11,680 nucleotides of DNA from Oscillibacter sp. (lineage in GTDB: Bacteria; Bacillota; Clostridia; Oscillospirales; Oscillospiraceae). The translations under genes were made by a program, and so were the position numbers. The stretch spans positions 1 through 11,680 of the forward strand of contig JAFOCY010000197.1 in assembly GCA_017380995.1 (NCBI GenBank), read 5' to 3'. Under the pieces are notes generated by a model. The model did no database searches, had not been told where the DNA came from, and saw only the letters and a program-made list of their open reading frames with translations. The first letter of the stretch is position 1. Each line of letters opens with the position of its first letter. Positions 8,898 through 11,680 of the stretch are shown in pieces.

Positions 8898-9536
8898 ATG
8901 ACCGAGTATCTGGTGCCCCACAGCGATGCGGAAAGCGAGTTTGTGGAAAAGCGCTCCCGCTTCATCACTCACCTTTGGAAGGTAGAGAGCGAAGCGGAAG
9001 CGCGCAGCCGCATCGAGGAGATGAAAAAGAAATATTACGACGCCCGGCACAACTGCTGGTGCTATCTCCTGCAGGAGGGGAATGTGGTCCGATACTCTGA
9101 TGACGGAGAGCCCCAGGGGACCGCGGGCCAGCCTATGCTGAATGTTTTTCAGCGCCAAAGCGTGACGAATGTCTGCTGTGTGGTGACACGGTACTTTGGC
9201 GGTATCCTTCTGGGGGCTGGTGGCCTTACTCGGGCCTATACCAAGGGAGCCAAGGATGCGCTGGATGTTGCCGGCATTGCCCGCATGAGCCTTTGGACCC
9301 TTTGGGAGGTGGAGTGTACATATCCGCTTTTCGAGCGTATGAAGCTGGAGATCACCGCCCAGGGCGGTGTGATCCGGGATACGGAGTATGGCGCTGATAT
9401 CCTGATCCGCGCTGCTTTTCCCGCAGGCATGGCAGAGCAGTTTCAAGAGCGCCTGACGGAGCTTTCCGCCGGACAGCTTACCATGATCGAAGCAGGGGAG
9501 GAGTTCCTGCCCGGGCCCCGGGAAGAACCAAAATAA
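8898..9536 (+). CDS. yigZ: YigZ/IMPACT family protein
   Basis: This 212-residue protein belongs to the YigZ (UPF0029/IMPACT) family; E. coli YigZ is about 204 residues. The N-terminal IMPACT domain shows EKRSRFITHL (17-26), DARHNCWCYL (48-57), DDGEPQGTAGQPML (68-81) and the family signature VTRYFGGILLGAGGLTRAY (96-114). The rest (about 135-200) corresponds to the smaller alpha/beta C-terminal domain usual in bacterial members. Eukaryotic IMPACT restrains the Gcn2 kinase; the bacterial function is not settled, and a link to translation is only suggested, here also by its position after hflX. The start follows the hflX stop by 3 bases, and a GAGGAG inside the end of hflX serves as its ribosome site, implying coupling. 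It is the last gene of the operon, with a terminator 2 bases after the stop. Confidence 0.93.
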   Translation: MTEYLVPHSDAESEFVEKRSRFITHLWKVESEAEARSRIEEMKKKYYDARHNCWCYLLQEGNVVRYSDDGEPQGTAGQPMLNVFQRQSVTNVCCVVTRYFGGILLGAGGLTRAYTKGAKDALDVAGIARMSLWTLWEVECTYPLFERMKLEITAQGGVIRDTEYGADILIRAAFPAGMAEQFQERLTELSAGQLTMIEAGEEFLPGPREEPK

Positions 9537-9538
9537 AG

Positions 9539-9574
9539 AGATCCCTTCGTCCGCTGTGCCGGGCGAAGGGATCT
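9539..9574. terminator. Bidirectional intrinsic terminator between yigZ and the DivIVA-like gene
   Basis: AGATCCCTTCG (9539-9549) pairs perfectly with CGAAGGGATCT (9564-9574), and the stem continues inward four more pairs (9550-9553 with 9560-9563, one a wobble) to a 6-base loop. The plus-strand exit reads TGTTTCAGTTTTC; the minus-strand exit reads CTTTATTTT, the better T tract. It sits 2 bases after the yigZ stop and 4 bases after the stop of the convergent gene, so it can end both transcripts. Confidence 0.88.
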
Positions 9575-9578
9575 TGTT

Positions 9579-10184
9579 TCAGTTTTCGAGCTGCTTGGCC
9601 AGTTCCTCCAGTTCCACACCGGAGCGGTCCATGGCGCGGGGGAGCTGGGTGAGATTTACTTCTACCTTGCGAAGCTCGGCATTCACATGGGCGGCGGTCG
9701 TCTCAAAGGTGGACATGAGGGTGGCGTACTGGCTGCGGAAGGCCTCGACCGTCTTTTTCAGCTGCTCCTGGGTGGAGCGCTCCAGATCGTTTGCACGCTC
9801 CCGGGCCTCGCATTCGATGGAACCCAGGCGGTCCCGGAACTGGGCATAATTGGCGGCATCGGGACGCAGAAGCTCCAGCTCGGATTCCAACTGAGCCACC
9901 TTGATGTCCAGACCCAGCAGAGGAGTCAACTCCTGGGCGCGGGCCTGCTGGGCGGCAAGCTCTGCTTCCAGATCTTGTTTTTTGGCAGACAGTGCCTCAA
10001 TTTCGGCCCGAAGGGCGACGTTTGCCGCATTCAGTTCATCGAGTTGGGTGCGCAGACGCTCTGTCTCTTCCAGAAGGTCCTTCTGGGCGGCTTCGTTGTT
10101 CTTGGCGGTCTGCTCAATATAACGGATCACATCCTGCTTGTCAAAGCCACCGAATGTGACACTCTTAATGGGATAATTCTCCAT
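9579..10184 (-). CDS. DivIVA-like coiled-coil protein, probable cell-division/polarity factor
   Basis: The 201-residue product starts MENYPIKSVTFGGFDKQDVIRYIEQ. The FGGFDKQDVIRYIE part resembles the DivIVA N-terminal lipid-binding segment, where an aromatic/glycine turn precedes a coiled coil. A long heptad-like region rich in Glu, Leu, Ala and Gln follows (about 26-105), then a second helical region (about 112-175) and an acidic tail (ELEELAKQLE). There is no signal peptide or transmembrane helix. DivIVA proteins mark curved membranes and cell poles in Gram-positive bacteria; this protein is longer than B. subtilis DivIVA (164) and diverges after the N-terminus, so the exact role is inferred. 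GGGAGGGA just upstream (minus strand, about 10188-10195) sets the ATG. It has its own promoter, divergent from the tRNA gene, and is transcribed alone. Confidence 0.75.
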   Translation of the reverse strand: MENYPIKSVTFGGFDKQDVIRYIEQTAKNNEAAQKDLLEETERLRTQLDELNAANVALRAEIEALSAKKQDLEAELAAQQARAQELTPLLGLDIKVAQLESELELLRPDAANYAQFRDRLGSIECEARERANDLERSTQEQLKKTVEAFRSQYATLMSTFETTAAHVNAELRKVEVNLTQLPRAMDRSGVELEELAKQLEN

Positions 10185-10215
10185 AGTCCCTCCCGTTTCT
10201 TCACGATATGCGGGT

Positions 10216-10244
10216 ATTTTACCATGAAACAGGCCTCTTTACAA
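10216..10244 (-). promoter_or_regulatory. Promoter of the DivIVA-like gene
   Basis: Reading the minus strand, TTGTAA (10244-10239) and TAAAAT (10221-10216) are separated by 17 bases, and the -10 is preceded by TGG, giving an extended -10. Transcription would start about 25 bases before the ATG. It is back-to-back with the tRNA promoter; the A/T-rich tract at 10248-10280 lies between the two and could act as an upstream element for either. Confidence 0.7.
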
Positions 10245-10272
10245 GTGCATGAAAAATTTTTCAAAAAAATGA

Positions 10273-10310
10273 AAAAAAGACTTGCATTTTAAAAATCACC
10301 GTGGTATTAT
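10273..10310 (+). promoter_or_regulatory. Sigma-A promoter of tRNA-Arg
   Basis: The -35 TTGCAT is at 10282-10287 and the -10 TATTAT at 10305-10310, with a 17-base spacer. An A-tract precedes the -35. Expected start is about 10317, giving a 5' leader of about 23 bases that RNase P would remove. Bases 10273-10290 are identical to the block at the rpmE promoter. Confidence 0.78.
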
Positions 10311-10339
10311 ATCAATGTTGTCCGGGAGGATAGCGAAAT

Positions 10340-10416
10340 GCGCCGTTAGCTCAGCTGGATAGAGCGTCTGGCTACGGACCAGAAGGTCAGGAGTTCGAAT
10401 CTCTTACGGCGTGCCA
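10340..10416 (+). tRNA. tRNA-Arg (anticodon ACG)
   Basis: A full cloverleaf can be drawn. The acceptor stem GCGCCGT (10340-10346) pairs with ACGGCGT (10406-10412), with one G-U at the end pair. The D stem is GCTC/GAGC (10349-10352, 10362-10365). The anticodon stem TCTGG/CCAGA (10367-10371, 10379-10383) carries the loop CTACGGA, with anticodon ACG at 10374-10376. The T arm is AGGAG/CTCTT with loop TTCGAAT (10389-10405). Discriminator G at 10413 is followed by an encoded CCA (10414-10416). ACG reads CGU directly, and CGC and CGA after deamination of A34 to inosine. It has its own promoter and terminator, and its 3' end borders an integrase gene, so it is a likely integration target. Confidence 0.97.
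10389..10416 (+). other. Candidate integration (att) core in the tRNA 3' end
   Basis: Tyrosine integrases commonly recombine in the 3' half of a tRNA gene and restore it with a matching segment carried by the element. Here an integrase gene lies about 200 bases beyond an intact tRNA, so the T arm, acceptor strand and CCA are the likely core. The partner copy at the element's other end is off the right edge, so the boundaries are not defined by anything visible. Confidence 0.35.
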
Positions 10417-10453
10417 AAAATCCCTTAGAGCTGCAAGGCTTTGAGGGATTTTT
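10416..10453 (+). terminator. Intrinsic terminator after tRNA-Arg
   Basis: AAAAATCCCT (10416-10425) pairs with AGGGATTTTT (10444-10453). The stem can extend inward by about six more pairs, some G-U, to a loop near 10432-10437. The stem's left arm begins at the last base of the tRNA's CCA. The T run is in the right arm, as in typical A/T-flanked terminators. Confidence 0.88.
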
Positions 10454-10520
10454 GCTATTTTCAGGAAGGCCTCTTTTTTGCTGTTTTTGGAGGCTTTAAG
10501 AAGGTTTTTTACGCTATTCT

Positions 10521-10609
10521 GTTGTACAGGCGTTGTACAACCAAAAACCCCGCTACCCATTGCAGTGCAGTGGATGGCGGGATTTCTCTTGCATAGGCTG
10601 TTATACAGG
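10521..10609 (+). repeat. Three GTTRTACA repeats between tRNA terminator and integrase
   Basis: GTTGTACA occurs at 10521-10528 and again at 10532-10539, 11 bases apart (about one helical turn); the second copy is part of the palindrome GTTGTACAAC (10532-10541). A third, GTTATACA, is at 10600-10607. The wider units CTGTTGTACAGGCG (10519) and CTGTTATACAGGGG (10598) match at 12 of 14 positions. Their place at the element end next to the integrase suits arm-type integrase binding sites; that role is inferred. Confidence 0.45.
10545..10585 (-). terminator. Intrinsic terminator of the integrase gene
   Basis: CCCGC (10549-10553) pairs with GCGGG (10577-10581), and the stem continues to a 3-base loop at 10564-10566 with one mismatch and two wobbles. 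On the minus strand the hairpin is followed by a T run (complement of the A's at 10543-10547). It lies about 27 bases after the integrase stop and faces the tRNA terminator, so tRNA and integrase transcripts are kept apart. Confidence 0.75.
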
Positions 10610-10611
10610 GG

Positions 10612-11680
10612 TCAGGCGTTAAGACTCCGGGCTTCTCTGGCCTTCTGGAATGTGGCGTCCTGGCGTTGCTTTTCGCAGTAATGGATGTAGATACGCAGAG
10701 TTGTATCAGGCGATGAGTGCCCAAGAAGGCGCTGTACTTCTGTGACATCCATGCCCTTTTCGAAACATCTGGTAGCGTATGTATGCCGCAGCTGGTGGGG
10801 CGCTACCTCGAAGTCAAGGATTCGCTGAACCCACGGATGTTTGTTGGGCTTCTTCGCTTCGTTTTCATCTTCGGAGGGTTTCTGCCTGGAGTCAATGATT
10901 CCCCAGAGTCGGCGGAAGGAGGATTCCGTCATCATTTCGCCATTTTTCTTATGGAAGACGAACAGTGAATTGCTTTTTGACCGCTCTATCTTTAGTGCTA
11001 TGGCGAGATCTGCCGGGATTGGTACGCTGCGGATGCTCTTGCTGGTCTTTGGGGTGTCCTCCAGGAAGCCTTTTCCGCTGACGAATACCAGGTTTCGCTT
11101 CACATGGACGGTGGCCTTATTTACGTCATTGATGTCAATGGAGTCCCACATAAGCCCTAGGGCCTCTCCGCGGCGCAGTCCAGTAGCGGCAAGGAACCAT
11201 ACAAGCAAGTGAGCCCGGCTCCCCTTTAGCGCCAGGAGTAAACGGTCCTCCTGTTCCTTGGTAATGGGTTCTTTTTCTTCCGCAGGGATCCCCTTTGCCT
11301 TGGTTTTTACGGGGACCGGGCTTTTGGCGATAAGATTATTATCCACCGCGGTATCAAAGATTTCGCGAAGCGTTTGCAAAACGGTTTTGTAGAGCGAGTG
11401 ACTCTGATCAGCAAGATGATTCAGGCAGTTTTTTATCATCATCGGGCTGACATCGCGGACGCGAACACCACTCATATAAGGGAGAATATGATTATTGAGG
11501 GCGTTCAGAATACTCTGCTTGGACTTCATTTTAAGATCCGGCTTTTTGTAGACGTTATACCACATCTGGGCAAATTCGCCGACAGTTGTACCGTCATCCA
11601 GATCTATGCCGGCGCGAAGGAGCAGCTTGGCTTCAAGGAACTTCTCTTCGACTTCGGCTTGAGTTTTGCCATAGATATAC
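10612..11680 (-). CDS. Tyrosine recombinase/integrase (5' end outside window)
   Basis: A phage-type integrase, which cuts and joins DNA to insert or excise its element. The frame stays open to the right edge, and codons upstream of the ATG at 11565 read YIYGKTQAEVEEKFLEAK, typical of the N-terminal arm-binding domain of such integrases. So the gene starts outside the window; 355 residues are visible. Counting from that internal Met at 11565, a core-binding domain (about 1-85) is followed by the catalytic domain: Arg131 in ATGLRRGEALGL, Lys173 in PKTSKSIR, His257 and Arg260 in HQLRHTYAT, His283 in LLGHSS and the nucleophile Tyr293 (codon 10687-10689) in LRIYIHY. All catalytic residues are present, so the visible part looks functional. 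It has its own terminator and points toward tRNA-Arg, its probable target. Its promoter and any excisionase or cargo are off-window. Confidence 0.93.
   Translation of the reverse strand, partial: YIYGKTQAEVEEKFLEAKLLLRAGIDLDDGTTVGEFAQMWYNVYKKPDLKMKSKQSILNALNNHILPYMSGVRVRDVSPMMIKNCLNHLADQSHSLYKTVLQTLREIFDTAVDNNLIAKSPVPVKTKAKGIPAEEKEPITKEQEDRLLLALKGSRAHLLVWFLAATGLRRGEALGLMWDSIDINDVNKATVHVKRNLVFVSGKGFLEDTPKTSKSIRSVPIPADLAIALKIERSKSNSLFVFHKKNGEMMTESSFRRLWGIIDSRQKPSEDENEAKKPNKHPWVQRILDFEVAPHQLRHTYATRCFEKGMDVTEVQRLLGHSSPDTTLRIYIHYCEKQRQDATFQKAREARSLNA

Larger units (their letters stand above)
10417..11680. mobile_element. End of a tRNA-integrated element (prophage or integrative element), continuing past the right edge
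   Basis: A tyrosine integrase gene lies directly downstream of tRNA-Arg, points toward it and remains open at the window edge. Base composition also drops: 11461-11520 is about 42% G+C, against about 70% for 5101-5160 in addA. Only the integrase and its flank are visible, so whether this is a prophage, conjugative element or genomic island cannot be decided. The left boundary is inferred from the tRNA end, not from a seen repeat pair. Confidence 0.6.

Noticed and set aside
7317-9446. Long minus-strand open frame opposite hflX and yigZ (709 codons)
   Set aside because: It spans three real genes and their spacers on the other strand and shows no recognisable domain or ribosome site; it is a reverse-strand shadow.
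10231-10476. Direct repeat AGGCCTCTTT at 10231-10240 and 10467-10476 on either side of the tRNA, as possible att repeats
   Set aside because: Only ten bases, half of it the palindrome AGGCCT, and the first copy overlaps the DivIVA-like gene's promoter; chance is more likely.
10466-10497. A further hairpin after the tRNA terminator (GCCTC with GAGGC)
   Set aside because: Five strong pairs around a T-rich loop of about 14 bases with no proper T tail; too weak to call a second terminator.
11563-11565. ATG as the integrase start
   Set aside because: The frame continues without a stop to the right edge and reads like an integrase N-terminal domain, so this is an internal methionine.
1-11680. CRISPR array, riboswitch, toxin-antitoxin or defence cluster
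   Set aside because: I looked for spaced repeats, known aptamer cores and small gene pairs on both strands and saw none; the visible genes are core functions plus one integrase.

Overview
The window looks like part of a Clostridia chromosome, most likely a fairly GC-rich gut member of the Oscillospirales. This is inferred from the Firmicutes-style addB-addA helicase-nuclease pair, strong purine-rich Shine-Dalgarno sites, sigma-A promoters with AT-rich flanks, a zinc-type ribosomal protein L31 and a DivIVA-like coiled-coil protein. No species-level call is possible from sequence alone.

Layout, left to right. (1) Positions 1-6658 hold addB (5' end cut by the window edge) and addA, overlapping by one base; together they encode the AddAB double-strand-break resection enzyme. 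(2) Positions 6688-7026 are a self-contained rpmE unit: extended -10 promoter, a short leader with two possible hairpins, the L31 gene and an intrinsic terminator. (3) Positions 7024-9574 are a three-gene operon: a flavin reductase-like protein, the ribosome-associated GTPase HflX and a YigZ/IMPACT-family protein, ending in a terminator that also serves the convergent gene. (4) Positions 9579-10244 carry a minus-strand DivIVA-like coiled-coil gene with its own promoter, divergent from (5) a tRNA-Arg(ACG) gene at 10340-10416 with encoded CCA, its own promoter and a strong terminator. (6) From just after the tRNA to the right edge is the end of an integrated mobile element: a tyrosine recombinase on the minus strand, reading toward the tRNA and still open at the window edge, with its own terminator and short GTTRTACA repeats that could be integrase arm sites.

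Most of the window is ordinary core chromosome. The most useful leads are the tRNA-linked element (cargo lies outside the window), the candidate rpmE leader, the 18-base block shared by the rpmE and tRNA promoters, and a tiny Met-Arg-Arg reading frame with a good Shine-Dalgarno that runs into the tRNA-Arg gene. I did not find a clear undescribed multi-gene system in the visible sequence. There is no gene-free stretch over 300 bases; the longest, 10417-10611, holds two terminators and the short repeats.
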